A stretch of DNA of 64,000 bases from Ochrobactrum sp. CM-21-5. GTDB taxonomy: Bacteria > Pseudomonadota > Alphaproteobacteria > Rhizobiales > Rhizobiaceae. The notes beneath the pieces were generated by a model. The model was not told the origin of the DNA, did not search any database, and saw only the letters and a program-made list of their open reading frames with translations. A program made the translations under genes and the position numbers. This document shows positions 63,884 to 64,000 of this stretch, piece after piece (position 1 is the first letter of the stretch; each line of letters begins with the position of its first letter). The stretch is from contig NZ_JACLZJ010000001.1 in the NCBI RefSeq assembly GCF_014253075.1, forward strand, positions 248,001 to 312,000. Direction: 5' to 3'.

Positions 63884-64000
63884 GCATTTCTCCTTAAAAA
63901 TCTGCCACTTTAGCGGACCTTCGGGCGCCCTGTGTGCCTTACCGACAAGGGCCGTCTGCCCCCTGTGCGCGGCTGCCCTGTCCCAGCGAGCGAGTGCGTT

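Overview
The window reads as one chromosomal segment of an alphaproteobacterium of the order Rhizobiales, most likely Brucella or a very close relative. This rests on gene content and order (rimP-nusA-ylxR-infB-rbfA-truB-rpsO-pnp; fabA-fabB-fabI divergent from the Fur-family regulator irr; tsaB-rimI-plsC-miaB-phoH-ybeY-corC-lnt; rpsT next to dnaA), on small dispersed hairpin repeats, and on a decayed Flp/Tad pilus locus as expected in a host-adapted lineage. Species cannot be fixed from sequence reading alone. It is core chromosome: I see no insertion sequence, prophage, CRISPR array, tRNA or rRNA gene.

Layout. 0-7.3 kb: tail of a probable phospholipid N-methyltransferase, an FMN reductase, pyrF, then gshB, a ComM/YifB ATPase and small metabolic or stress proteins. 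7.3-10.1 kb: a two-gene peptide-modification module (a GNAT/C39-peptidase fusion translationally coupled to a RimK-like ATP-grasp ligase) divergent from a transglutaminase-like cysteine peptidase, with two TTAA-N7-TTAA (CtrA-type) boxes between them. 10.1-12.7 kb: RlpA-like protein, YbaN-like membrane protein, aminotransferase. 12.8-19.3 kb: pstS-pstC-pstA-pstB-phoU-phoB behind a clear PHO box, with no phoR. 19.9-24.1 kb: SleB-type hydrolase, small lipoprotein, M29 aminopeptidase, Dps. 23.4-31.4 kb: tRNA modification, ribosome and envelope genes (tsaB to lnt). 31.6-34.2 kb: XRE regulator, metK, trmB. 34.3-45.3 kb: the transcription/translation cluster from rimP to pnp, with a promoter and leader terminator in front. 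46.5-50.1 kb: unsaturated fatty acid genes and irr. 50.1-56.0 kb: monooxygenase, SH3 proteins, dehydrogenase, hydrolase, NlpC/P60 and M17 peptidases. 56.1-59.0 kb: ruins of a tad pilus locus. 59.1-64 kb: mutM, enoyl-CoA hydratase, rpsT, then a long gene-free region with DnaA boxes and dnaA.

Most interesting for follow-up: the GNAT-C39/RimK module with its CtrA-type boxes; the collapsed tad locus that still keeps an intact pilin; the promoter-leader-terminator arrangement before rimP-nusA; tandem hairpins before metK; a 35-codon gene with a perfect ribosome binding site at 51278-51385; and the DnaA-box/GANTC region upstream of dnaA. Coordinates of starts were adjusted by eye using ribosome binding sites and family N-termini; all functional calls are from motif recognition, not from searches.
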